A stretch of DNA of 64,000 nt. It comes from Longimicrobiaceae bacterium (lineage in GTDB: Bacteria; Gemmatimonadota; Gemmatimonadetes; Longimicrobiales; Longimicrobiaceae). The translations under genes and the position numbers were made by a program. Shown here one piece after another: positions 16,599 through 24,373 of the stretch. Below the pieces are notes generated by a model. The model did no database searches and was not told the origin of the DNA. It saw only the letters and a list, made by a program, of their open reading frames with translations. Position 1 is the first letter of the stretch. Each line of letters starts with the position of its first letter. The DNA is taken from NCBI GenBank assembly GCA_036375715.1, contig DASVBS010000031.1:186001-250000 (forward strand). The letters are read 5' to 3'.

Positions 16599-17296
16599 GC
16601 GGTCCGATCAACGGGATGAGGCAGGCGGCCAGTGCGATGCGCTACTGGGAGCGCCGCCAGGAGATCGTCGCGAACAACCTCGCGAACGTGGATACCACCG
16701 GCTTCAAGGCCGAGCGGGTTTTCGCGCGGATGCTTGGCGATGGGATGGGGCCCGTGGCGGATACCCGCACCGATCTCCGGCACGGTGCGCTCCAGCAGAC
16801 GGGCTCCCCCCTCGATCTCGCTATTGGCGGCGACGGCTTCTTCGTCGTCTCCACGCCGGCCGGCGAGCGGCTCACGCGCGGCGGGAGCTTCCGCCTGGAC
16901 GATGAAGGGAGAATCGTCGACGCGAACGGAAACTTCCTCCTGGCGGAGACCGGTTCCGTGGTCGTGGACGGTGGGGCGGTCGAAATCGATGGATCGGGGG
17001 AGATCCGGGTGGACGGCAAGGTCGTCGGCACCCTTCGGATCGAAACCGTCCCGCCCGGAGCGGAGCTGCTGCACCAGGAGGGGACCCTCTTCGTCCCCGG
17101 CGACGCCACGATACCGATCCCCGCGGGGGATCGCCAGGTACGCCAGGGCCACCTCGAGGATAGCAACGTCAGCTCGATTGACGCGCTGGTCGACATGATC
17201 TCGATCCAGCGCGCCTACTCCGCGGCTCAGAAGGCCATGGTCACCCTGGACGAGGTCCGGGGCACGATCGCGAACGATCTGGCGAAGCCGGTATGA
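16595..17296 (+). CDS. flgF: Flagellar proximal rod protein FlgF
   Basis: 233-residue rod protein. The N-terminal motif EIVANNLANVDTTGFKAERV and the C-terminal DSNVSSIDALVDMISIQRAYSAAQKAM are the conserved rod/hook helices; the middle has PLDLAIGGDGFFVV. It is shorter than FlgG and precedes it, as usual, so FlgF is preferred over a second FlgG. The ATG overlaps the upstream unknown gene. A short repeat element starts 1-2 nt past the stop. Confidence 0.93.
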   Translation: MSGPINGMRQAASAMRYWERRQEIVANNLANVDTTGFKAERVFARMLGDGMGPVADTRTDLRHGALQQTGSPLDLAIGGDGFFVVSTPAGERLTRGGSFRLDDEGRIVDANGNFLLAETGSVVVDGGAVEIDGSGEIRVDGKVVGTLRIETVPPGAELLHQEGTLFVPGDATIPIPAGDRQVRQGHLEDSNVSSIDALVDMISIQRAYSAAQKAMVTLDEVRGTIANDLAKPV

Positions 17297-17372
17297 CGGC
17301 TATCGGCTACAGCCGACCGACAGCTCAAGCCGGGCTGACAACTGATAGCCGACGCTGATAGCCGATAGCCAG
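17297..17372. repeat. Intergenic element 2: inverted GATAGCC heptamers
   Basis: Begins directly after the flgF stop with GGCTATCGGCTA (17298-17310) and returns in the opposite orientation as TGATAGCC, TGATAGCCGATAGCC (17342-17371). The unit is GATAGCC, period 7, with about 35 nt between arms. It fills the gap before flgG. Element 5 after trpS uses the same unit. Confidence 0.75.
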
Positions 17373-17406
17373 AGGCAAGCCTACTCCACCTACTCGCAAA
17401 CGCAAA

Positions 17407-18198
17407 ATGGATCCAGCACTTCGCGCCGCGGCAACCGGGATGCGGGCGCAGCAGACCCGCACCGAAGTCATCGCGAACAACCTCGCCAACGTCAGCACGA
17501 CCGGGTTCAAGCGGAGCCGCGCGCACTTCGAGGACCTGCTCTACCAGACGGTGCAGGGGTCGAGCACGGTCGGGCAGGATGCCGCCTCCACCGTGCCCGC
17601 CATTCAGGTGGGGCGCGGCACGCGGCTCTCCGCGGTGCAGCGACTGCACACGCAGGGGCCGCTGGAGCAGACCGATCGCCCGCTCGACGTGGCCATCGAA
17701 GGCGAGGGCTTCTTCCAGATCGAGCTGCCCAACGGGACCATCGGCTACACCCGCGACGGCTCCTTCACCATCTCGGACGAGGGGACGCTGGTTACGCAGA
17801 GCGGGTACGCCGTGGTGCCCGGGATCCGCGTTCCGGACGACGCCTCCGACATCGCCATCTCCCGCACCGGCATCGTGACGGTGCAGGTCGCCGGCGAAGC
17901 CGGACGGATGGAGGAGATCGGACGGATCGAGCTGGCGCGCTTCGCTAATCCGACCGGTCTGCTCGCGCTCGGGGAGAACCTCTATGCGGAAACGGCCGCC
18001 TCAGGCGAGCCGGTGCTCGGCTACCCGCAGGAGGACGGGCTCGGGCGGCTGGTTCAGGGGAGCCTGGAAGCGAGCAATGTGGAGATCGTGCAGGAGATGG
18101 TCGACATGATCACCGCCATGCGCGCCTACGAGGTCAACTCGAAGTCGATCCGCAACAGCGAGGAGATGCTGCAGATCGCCAACAGCCTGGTCCGCTAA
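17407..18198 (+). CDS. flgG: Flagellar distal rod protein FlgG
   Basis: 263 residues, standard FlgG length. It contains MDPALRAAATGMRAQQTRTEVIANNLANVSTTGFKRSR in outline, PLDVAIEGEGFFQI, and the C-terminal EASNVEIVQEMVDMITAMRAYEVNSKSI. FlgG forms the long distal rod crossing the peptidoglycan and P/L rings. ATG at 17407. The flgA GTG follows one base after the stop. Confidence 0.97.
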   Translation: MDPALRAAATGMRAQQTRTEVIANNLANVSTTGFKRSRAHFEDLLYQTVQGSSTVGQDAASTVPAIQVGRGTRLSAVQRLHTQGPLEQTDRPLDVAIEGEGFFQIELPNGTIGYTRDGSFTISDEGTLVTQSGYAVVPGIRVPDDASDIAISRTGIVTVQVAGEAGRMEEIGRIELARFANPTGLLALGENLYAETAASGEPVLGYPQEDGLGRLVQGSLEASNVEIVQEMVDMITAMRAYEVNSKSIRNSEEMLQIANSLVR

Positions 18199-18199
18199 G

Positions 18200-18748
18200 G
18201 TGCCACTGCAGTCGGCCACGTACCGGATCTTCCTGGTGATCTCCTGGGCGGTGGGACTGGCGGCAGTTAGGACGGCAGAGGCGCAGGCTCAGGCGCCGAC
18301 CTCTGCGCCCGAGCTCGCCTCGGCCGCTGGCGACGGGGCCGGTTCTGCCATGCCGGCCGTCTTGAGGACGCAGCCGGTCGCGGCGCGGGAGATCGGACGG
18401 GGCTCGGTCCTGACCGAAGAAGACATCCGCTACGCGCCGGTGCCGGAGCGGGAAGAGAGCTGGCAGGAGGCGCCCGCTAATCTGGTCGGATGGAAGGTGC
18501 GCCGACTGATCCGGGAAGGAGAGCCGCTGCGTCCCCCGGCGGTGTCACCGCCCGAGCTGGTTCGCGCGGGCGAGCCCGTGGAGGTGCTGTATCGGGGCCG
18601 TTCCGTGGTGGTCCGCGTGAAAGGCACCGCGGCCGGTTCAGGCACGATGGGCGAGCGCGTGCTGGTGCGCGTGGACGCGCATCGGCGCCTGGAGGGGGTG
18701 GTCATCGGACCGGCCCTCGTCGAACTCGAATCGAATGAGCGCAGGTGA
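18200..18748 (+). CDS. flgA: P-ring assembly chaperone FlgA
   Basis: Periplasmic protein of 182 residues with a signal peptide (about 1-28, ending ...RTAEAQA) and a C-terminal SAF-like domain (about 55-182: LRTQPVAAREIGRGSVLTEEDI, LVGWKVRRLIREGEPLR, GEPVEVLYRGRSVVVRVKGTA). FlgA helps FlgI assemble the P ring; being beside flgH and flgI supports this. Starts at GTG 18200. The alternative ATG of flgH at 18735 overlaps its end. Confidence 0.93.
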   Translation: MPLQSATYRIFLVISWAVGLAAVRTAEAQAQAPTSAPELASAAGDGAGSAMPAVLRTQPVAAREIGRGSVLTEEDIRYAPVPEREESWQEAPANLVGWKVRRLIREGEPLRPPAVSPPELVRAGEPVEVLYRGRSVVVRVKGTAAGSGTMGERVLVRVDAHRRLEGVVIGPALVELESNERR

Positions 18749-18752
18749 CGAT

Positions 18753-19400
18753 ATGACACGCAGGTACACCCTTCCGGCCGCCTTCCTGAGCCTGTTCGTC
18801 GCAGCGACGCCGGTGCAAGGACAGGACGTCCCCAGCGCGCAACCGGCGGCGAGCGCGGAAAGTTCGCAGCCGGCTGCCGCGCGGCCGCGGCGTCAGTCGT
18901 GGACCTCCAGCCGACGCAGTTTCGTCGAAGGCGACGTGCTCACCGTGCTGGTGGACGAGCACACTCTTGCCGCCGCCCTCAAGGGGGCGAACAACAGTGA
19001 TCGCCGGTTCCGCGATCTCGGCGTCAGTGTGGGTGGAGGTCCGGGCATGCCGATACCTGATATAGACGCGGGGATCTCCAGCACCAACTCCGCCGAGTCG
19101 CGCCAGCGTGGTGATCTCACGCGCGAGAACCGTTTTCGCGGCGAGATGAGCGTGCGGATCGTGGAGATCGATCCCCGGACGGGTCTGATGCGCATCGAGG
19201 GATCGAAGGTGGTGGCGGTCGACAAGCATCGGGAAGAGCTGACGCTCACCGGGTGGGCACGTCCCCAGGACGTCTCCCATAACAACCTGCTCGATTCCTG
19301 GCGCATCGCCGACGCGGAGCTGATCTACTCTTCGACGGGCAACCTCGGTAAGCCGTCGCAGAGCATGCTCTCGCGCATTCTGTCGATCTTCTGGCCATGA
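18753..19400 (+). CDS. flgH: Flagellar L-ring protein FlgH, apparently not a lipoprotein
   Basis: 215 residues from ATG 18753, chosen because AGGTGA lies 6-11 nt upstream; ATG 18735 is a second option. It has a signal peptide (RYTLPAAFLSLFVAATPVQGQ) and FlgH motifs (RSFVEGDVLTVLVDE; RGEMSVRIVEIDPRTGLMRIEGSKVV; VSHNNLLDSWRIADAELIYSSTG). FlgH is normally a lipoprotein with a lipobox Cys, but neither the signal region nor the mature N-terminus has a cysteine. The L ring may be held by protein contacts only. The stop overlaps flgI. Confidence 0.92.
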   Translation: MTRRYTLPAAFLSLFVAATPVQGQDVPSAQPAASAESSQPAAARPRRQSWTSSRRSFVEGDVLTVLVDEHTLAAALKGANNSDRRFRDLGVSVGGGPGMPIPDIDAGISSTNSAESRQRGDLTRENRFRGEMSVRIVEIDPRTGLMRIEGSKVVAVDKHREELTLTGWARPQDVSHNNLLDSWRIADAELIYSSTGNLGKPSQSMLSRILSIFWP

Positions 19401-20509
19401 GGCACACCGAGGTGGTGAGCCCGCCACAGTTCCTTCGCACCCGCGGTCGCGCTCCACGCGGCCGAGCGGCGAATAGGCTCGCCGCAGCGATGCTGGTCGC
19501 GGCCGGCCTGCTGGTCAGCCGGGCGGAGGTGGCAAGCGCCCAGGAGATCCGGGTGCGCGACCTGACCATCCAGGAGCAGGCGGTGCCTGTGCGGCTGATG
19601 GGCTACGGCCTGGTGGTCGGCCTGGACGGAACCGGTGATCGAACCTCGACCGGTGGGCGCTCAGGACACACGGTGCGCTCGGTGGCGAACCTGCTCCGGC
19701 GCTTCGAAGTGGAGGTGCCCGAGGAGATGCTCACCATGCGCAACGTCGCGGCGGTGCTCGTCACCGCCGAGGTGTCTCCGTACCTGCGGCCCGGCGGACG
19801 CTTCGAGGTCCACGTTGCCTCCGTGGGCGACGCCCGGTCCATCCGGGGAGGCGTGCTGTGGATGACCCCGCTCGTCGCCGAAGCCGGCGGTGAGCCGGTG
19901 GCCAGCGCCCAGGGACCTCTACTGATCAGCGACGGGAATACCGGACGCGGCTCCTACACGGTGGAGACGACCGCACGGATTCCGGCCGGCGGCATCCTCG
20001 AGTTCGACCTGCCACGGCCGCAGTTTGCCACCGCCAACCGGCTGCTCCTGCGCTCGCCCGACCTGGGCACGGCCGCGCGTATCGCACAGGCGATCAACGG
20101 GGCGATCGGGGGCCAGACCGCCACGGTGGAGGACCCGGGCGCGATCGCCCTCACGCTACCTGACGACCCGGTCGCGCGCGTACAGATGCTGACGCAGATC
20201 GCTGATCTTCGCGTTCAGGTCGAGTCCGCGAATCGGCTGGTCATCGACGGTCGAGACGGAACGGTGGTCGCGGGCGGCGACCTGGCGGTCGGCAACGCGG
20301 TGGTGAGTCACGGTGTCATCACCCTCACCATCGGAGGTGCGCCGACCGATGGCGACATCCCCGGTTCCGTGCACATGGAAGCCGGCACGCCGGCCCAGGA
20401 AGTGGCGATCGCGCTGCAGGCGCTGCAGACGCCCCCCATGGAGATCGCGGCGATCTTCGAGTCGCTACGCGAGGTGGGCGCCTTGGCTGCGGAAGTTGTG
20501 ATCCGCTAA
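19397..20509 (+). CDS. flgI: Flagellar P-ring protein FlgI
   Basis: 370 residues with a long, basic N-terminal region and signal peptide (to about residue 48, ...VASAQ), then the FlgI consensus: VRLMGYGLVVGLDGTGDRTS, LRRFEVEVPEEMLTMRNVAAVLVTAEV in outline, VVSHGVITLTI, and the terminal LREVGALAAEVVIR. Secreted to the periplasm and assembled around the rod with help of FlgA. The ATG overlaps the flgH stop by 4 nt. A GTG/ATG closer to the signal peptide might be the true start, as the leader is rather long. Confidence 0.96.
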   Translation: MRHTEVVSPPQFLRTRGRAPRGRAANRLAAAMLVAAGLLVSRAEVASAQEIRVRDLTIQEQAVPVRLMGYGLVVGLDGTGDRTSTGGRSGHTVRSVANLLRRFEVEVPEEMLTMRNVAAVLVTAEVSPYLRPGGRFEVHVASVGDARSIRGGVLWMTPLVAEAGGEPVASAQGPLLISDGNTGRGSYTVETTARIPAGGILEFDLPRPQFATANRLLLRSPDLGTAARIAQAINGAIGGQTATVEDPGAIALTLPDDPVARVQMLTQIADLRVQVESANRLVIDGRDGTVVAGGDLAVGNAVVSHGVITLTIGGAPTDGDIPGSVHMEAGTPAQEVAIALQALQTPPMEIAAIFESLREVGALAAEVVIR

Positions 20510-20758
20510 GCGCCTGGGGGCATGCCTGCGTGTGTTCGCGACCTGTATGTGCGGGTCGGTTGCGCAGGTGAAGCGAACGCAGCGGCCGGGACCGCTTGAC
20601 GTCGATGAACGTCCCCCGGGTGGGTTTGTGGCCAATGACATTTGTGCCAATGACAATCGTGCCATGCGGCGGCGAGCGGCGGCCGCGGACGTTTTCGAGT
20701 GAAATGGTCAGGCGCCGCCGGCGCGGCCCTGCATGATACGGATGATCAGGTTGCATAG
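20510..20758 (+). other. flgI-flgJ intergenic region with paired direct repeats
   Basis: A 249-nt gap inside the cluster with no gene. The 10-mer GCCAATGACA occurs at 20631-20640 and again at 20646-20655, 15 nt apart, with a further GTGCCA at 20659. The spacing and similar flanks (TTGTG before each copy) look like a tandem binding site for a regulator upstream of flgJ-flgN-flgK. No convincing promoter was found by eye. Confidence 0.45.
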
Positions 20759-21154
20759 ATGAGCACGATCGAACGCTCGACGGCCCTCGGGGCTTCGACC
20801 CCTCCCTCGGACGAGGCGCGGCTACGCAAGGCAAGCCAGGATCTGGAGGGTGTCTTCGTTGAGCAGCTCTTCAAAGCCATGCGGGAGACCGTCCCCGAGA
20901 ACTCGCTCCTGGACGGGGGAACCGGCGAGGAGATGTTCACGAGCATGCTGGATTCGCACCTGGCCGCGGAAGTCCCCTCCCAGTGGGCGAGTGGGCTGGC
21001 GGAGGCGCTCTATCGGCAGCTTCGTGGCGCACTGCCGGGAGGGGAGAACGCGGACGGCGCGGGCGAGGTGAAAGCCGCCCTGGAGAAGGCCGCGTCCACC
21101 CCGGCTGTGCCTACGCTGGCGCGGGAGCTCTCCGCCGGCGGGGCACTTCCATGA
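20759..21154 (+). CDS. flgJ: Rod-binding protein FlgJ, N-terminal domain only
   Basis: 131 residues covering only the FlgJ rod-binding/rod-cap domain (LRKASQDLEGVFVEQLFKAMRETVP; GEEMFTSMLDSHLA). The C-terminal muramidase domain found in gamma- and betaproteobacterial FlgJ is absent, so another peptidoglycan hydrolase must open the wall for the rod. The peptidase-like domain in FliK of this cluster is one candidate. The stop overlaps the flgN ATG (ATGA). Confidence 0.92.
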   Translation: MSTIERSTALGASTPPSDEARLRKASQDLEGVFVEQLFKAMRETVPENSLLDGGTGEEMFTSMLDSHLAAEVPSQWASGLAEALYRQLRGALPGGENADGAGEVKAALEKAASTPAVPTLARELSAGGALP

Positions 21155-21696
21155 ACGCGCCGCACCTGGACGCCGAGCCCTCGGGTGTCGGCAGGGGAAG
21201 AGCGTCGGCGCTGCAGGCGCTCGCGGAAGCAATCAACTCCGAGATCCGGTTGCTCGAGGACCTTATCGGGGTGATGCGACGTCAGCGCAGCGCGGTCGCG
21301 GCCGACGACCTTCAAGCGATCGACGACAGCGTCTACGCCACCCACCGGGTCCTCGTGACCCTTACGGAAGCTCGGCGCCGTCGTCGCTCGCTCAGCCAGA
21401 TCGTTTGCGGCACCGACGATTTTCCCCTGCGGGACCTGGAGCTGTTGCTGGGAGAGGAGATGACCGACGAGCTGCGCGACTCGCGCGACGGGCTGCACGC
21501 GGCAGCTCTCACCCTCTCCCAGGAAGTGGAGATGAACCGGCAGGTGTTACGGCAGGCGATGGCGGCCGGCAGCGAGTACGTGCGCAGTCTCTACGGCGGT
21601 CAGGGCGCGGAGGGTGTGGCGCTCTACTCCGCTGAGCCGCAGCGCGTCGAGCGGGAGTCGTCCCGCGGCGGGATCCTCGTAGATCGTCGGGCATAG
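21151..21696 (+). CDS. flgN: Flagellar export chaperone FlgN
   Basis: 181 residues, mostly helical, with LAEAINSEIRLLEDLIGVMRRQRSAV in the N-terminal third and long amphipathic helices after it, as in FlgN, the chaperone for FlgK and FlgL. Start at ATG 21151, overlapping the flgJ stop; a longer frame from 20983 would run through flgJ. It lies 4 nt before flgK, its client. The sequence family is divergent, so context carries part of the call. Confidence 0.85.
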   Translation: MNAPHLDAEPSGVGRGRASALQALAEAINSEIRLLEDLIGVMRRQRSAVAADDLQAIDDSVYATHRVLVTLTEARRRRRSLSQIVCGTDDFPLRDLELLLGEEMTDELRDSRDGLHAAALTLSQEVEMNRQVLRQAMAAGSEYVRSLYGGQGAEGVALYSAEPQRVERESSRGGILVDRRA

Positions 21697-21700
21697 CGTC

Positions 21701-23125
21701 ATGTTTACTCTCAACAACATCCTGAGCGTCGCCCGCAGCGCAATCGCCGCGCAGCAGACGGCCGTGCAGGTCGCCTCGAACAACATCGCCAACGCGAACA
21801 CCGAGGGGTACACGCGGCAACGGGTGGTGCTGCGACCCGGAGCGCCGGTAAACACGGCGCTGGGTCCGGCGGCGACCGGGGTGCATGTCGCCTCCTACGA
21901 GCGCATGCGAGACCCGCTGCTCGACGTGAGCTTCCGCCGCGACGAGGGTAAGTCGGCGGCAAGCAGCATGCGGCGGGACCTGCTGCGGCAGATCGAGGGC
22001 GTTTTCGGCGAGCCCTCCGAGTACGGGCTCGGCGCGGCGATGGATCGCTTCTGGAGCGCCTGGGACGACCTCGCGAGCGATCCGCTCAACGACGCCGCGC
22101 GCGGCATGGTGAGGCAGCGGGCGATCCAGCTCACCTCCACGTTCCAGAATGCCGCCGCTGAGCTGGATGCGGTGGCATCCGGAGCCGAGACGCGCCTGCG
22201 CGATTCGTTGACCCGTCTCAACGAGCTCGGGAAAGAGGTGGCCCGGCTCAACGTGGAGATCGTGGCTGCCGAGGCGGGTGGGGCAACCGCGAACGAGCTT
22301 CGAGACGCCAGAGATCGGCTCATCGACGAGATGGCCGGTCTGGCGAGCGTCAGAGTGACCGAGCAGGCGAACGGGAGCGCCAGCGTCTTCGTGGAGAACA
22401 CCCTCTTCGTGGACGGTGGCGATTCCAAAGCGCTCGAGCTCACCGAGACGGCTGGCACCTACGGCGTCGCGGTGAAGGGGAGCGGCGCCTCCGTCTCCAC
22501 CGCTCGCGAGGGGAGTGCGCTCAACGAGGCCCTGCGCGTGCTGAACGAGGATTTACCGGCGGTGGGGCAGAAGCTCGATGACCTCGCCCGCGCGCTGGTG
22601 GAGCGGGTGAACGCGGTGCACGCGGGGGCGTACGCCGCCGGCGACGGCTTCACCAACCCGGCCGGGGATTTCTTCCGTAGCGACGATCTTCCCGGCACCC
22701 CCAACGGCTATGTGGTCAGCGCCGCCTCCATCACCCTCGCGGATCCGATCGAGCAGAGCGCCGCGAACATTGCCACCAGCACCGTGGCCGGTCAGCCGAC
22801 CAACAATGAGGCGGCACTGCAGCTCGCGGCCCTGCGCAACGACAGCAATGCGATAACCATCGACGGGATCCCGACCACATTGTCGGGTGCATACCAGTCG
22901 CTGGTGACCGGCGTCGCGCAGGAAACCCGGGCGGCGGAAGACTCCGCCACCGTCTTCAGCACCCTCGTCGCCCAGACGGAGACGCGCCGCGCGAGCGTCA
23001 GCGGCGTGTCCATCGACGAGGAGCTGATTCGCCTGATGCAGCACCAGCAGGCCTACGTGGCGGCCACCCGCATGGTCACGGCGGTCGATGAAATGCTGGG
23101 AGAACTGCTGGGGATGGTCCGGTGA
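21701..23125 (+). CDS. flgK: Hook-filament junction protein FlgK
   Basis: 474 residues. The N-terminus LSVARSAIAAQQTAVQVASNNIANANTEGYTRQRVVL and the C-terminus EELIRLMQHQQAYVAATRMVTAVDEMLGELLGMV carry the conserved terminal helices of FlgK. Central coiled regions (residues about 90-190) are typical. The usual partner flgL does not follow; instead, a repeat element begins at the base after the stop codon. Confidence 0.96.
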   Translation: MFTLNNILSVARSAIAAQQTAVQVASNNIANANTEGYTRQRVVLRPGAPVNTALGPAATGVHVASYERMRDPLLDVSFRRDEGKSAASSMRRDLLRQIEGVFGEPSEYGLGAAMDRFWSAWDDLASDPLNDAARGMVRQRAIQLTSTFQNAAAELDAVASGAETRLRDSLTRLNELGKEVARLNVEIVAAEAGGATANELRDARDRLIDEMAGLASVRVTEQANGSASVFVENTLFVDGGDSKALELTETAGTYGVAVKGSGASVSTAREGSALNEALRVLNEDLPAVGQKLDDLARALVERVNAVHAGAYAAGDGFTNPAGDFFRSDDLPGTPNGYVVSAASITLADPIEQSAANIATSTVAGQPTNNEAALQLAALRNDSNAITIDGIPTTLSGAYQSLVTGVAQETRAAEDSATVFSTLVAQTETRRASVSGVSIDEELIRLMQHQQAYVAATRMVTAVDEMLGELLGMVR

Positions 23126-23326
23126 GAAGCTGGGAGCTAGAAGCTAGAAGCTAGAATATTCCGCCCTCTCCTCCGCGAGTTCAGCGGCATTGACATGCGG
23201 TCGCGAGTTGCGGCGATTGCATTGACATGCTCCATTGCTGGGCACCATGCTTGTCAGCCGGCGCGCGCTCCAGGGAAAATGGAATCGAGAATTCTAGCTT
23301 CTAGCTTCTAGCTCCTAGCTTCTTCA
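23126..23326. repeat. Intergenic element 3: inverted AGCTAGA heptamers with 125-nt core
   Basis: The left arm (23126-23160) repeats AGCTAGA three times straight after the flgK stop. The right arm (23288-23326) repeats TCTAGCT in the opposite orientation and ends 4 nt before the csrA ATG. The two arms match over about 30 nt. The core contains a 12-nt direct repeat GCATTGACATGC (first copy near 23188, second near 23218, first base differing in context). No open frame of note. In other bacteria this place holds flgL and fliW. Confidence 0.85.
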
Positions 23327-23330
23327 AGAA

Positions 23331-23567
23331 ATGCTCATCCTCAGCCGCAAGCCAGGAGACGCGATCCTTGTCGGCGATGGCATCCGGATCGTCGTCGTTT
23401 CCGCAGAGCGGGGGGCAGTGCGCCTGGGGATCGAAGCCCCCGCGGACGTGACCATTCTCCGCGAGGAGATCGTGGAGCAGATCGCGGAGGAGAACCGGCG
23501 GGCCGGCGAAGCGGTGGATCGGCGCGACTGGCTCGATGTCGCGCCGGTTCGCCCCAGAAAGCCGTAG
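23331..23567 (+). CDS. csrA: Translational regulator CsrA
   Basis: 78-residue RNA-binding protein. It begins MLILSRKPGDAILVGDGI and has RLGIEAPADVTILREEI, including the RNA-contact residues Leu4 and the Arg of the ILREE motif. CsrA represses flagellin translation in many bacteria and is antagonised by FliW; no fliW is present here. The C-terminal extension of about 20 residues (RDWLDVAPVRPRKP end) is slightly longer than in enteric CsrA. Confidence 0.96.
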   Translation: MLILSRKPGDAILVGDGIRIVVVSAERGAVRLGIEAPADVTILREEIVEQIAEENRRAGEAVDRRDWLDVAPVRPRKP

Positions 23568-23577
23568 CCGCGACCGC

Positions 23578-24273
23578 TTACTCCATTCCGGCGGCTTTTC
23601 GCGCCGCCAGCAGGGTCGGCAGGCGAAGCTCGTAGGCGAGCTCGCCTCCCGGGCAGGTCTTCACCTCCAGCCTTCCTCCCATGGGCGCCACCCCTTCAGC
23701 GGCTGCCCGTGCATCCAGCCGTCGCACCTGAGCTTCCGCGGGCCCCGTCCCCTCTCCGTTCCGATTGCAGGCGAAGCGTATGGTGACGGCCTCGTCGTCT
23801 CCGCGGTAGGCGATGCTGACCCGCCGGCATCCGCTCCGCTCAGCTTCCAGCCCCAGTGCCACGGCCAGCGTCAGCAAAACGCGGGTGAGCTGATCCCGCT
23901 CCGCCCAGACCGGCAGCACGTCTGCGCTCGCAGCGGTAAAGGTGATCTCCTTCAGGTCGTTGTGCTGCGCCAGGAGCGGCGGCAGCGTGCCGATCAGCTC
24001 GTGTACCTGGACCGGCTCGGGCCGGCGCGTGCGCGCCCTCCGCAGCAGCGAGAGCAGCGCCACCGTCTCCTCGAGCTGCCGGACCTCGCTCGCGAGGGAT
24101 GCCACCAGCGGCGCCGCATCCGGCAACCCGGCTCGCAGCACCTGTGCGATGGCGCTGAGCGCCGCCACCCGATTGTTGAGCGCGTGGTGTACCCCGCTGA
24201 GTAGACTCTCACCCACAATCCCCCACAGCTCCGTCCAGTCGGCGGGAGCGTCCACCATCTCCTTGTTCTGCAT
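23578..24273 (-). CDS. Histidine kinase-like protein with degenerate ATPase domain (possible phosphotransferase)
   Basis: 231 residues on the opposite strand, between csrA and motA. Residues about 20-70 form a DHp-like helical hairpin with the H-box GVHHALNNRVAALSAIAQVL. A second domain (about 90-225) resembles an HATPase fold in layout (AERDQLTRVLLTLAVAL; a final GGRLEVKTCPGGELAYELRLP) but lacks the N-box Asn pair and a DxGxG motif. No input domain or membrane segment. Length and architecture are like ChpT-type histidine phosphotransferases, which derive from kinases that lost ATP binding. This is a structural analogy, not a proven relation. Start at ATG 24273, or ATG 24258. Confidence 0.65.
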   Translation of the reverse strand: MQNKEMVDAPADWTELWGIVGESLLSGVHHALNNRVAALSAIAQVLRAGLPDAAPLVASLASEVRQLEETVALLSLLRRARTRRPEPVQVHELIGTLPPLLAQHNDLKEITFTAASADVLPVWAERDQLTRVLLTLAVALGLEAERSGCRRVSIAYRGDDEAVTIRFACNRNGEGTGPAEAQVRRLDARAAAEGVAPMGGRLEVKTCPGGELAYELRLPTLLAARKAAGME

Positions 24274-24373
24274 TGGTTTGCTCGTCGCGAGATCCAGTTC
24301 GAGGTGAGATCGTCCGATACTCAGGTACGGACCAGAGCTCGATAGGCCCCCTCTTCACGCTACGGATGGTACT

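Noticed and set aside
20628-20668. Sigma-54 promoter on the minus strand (TGGCAC boxes).
   Set aside because: The -12 element TTGC is not at the needed spacing, and no gene would be served on that strand.
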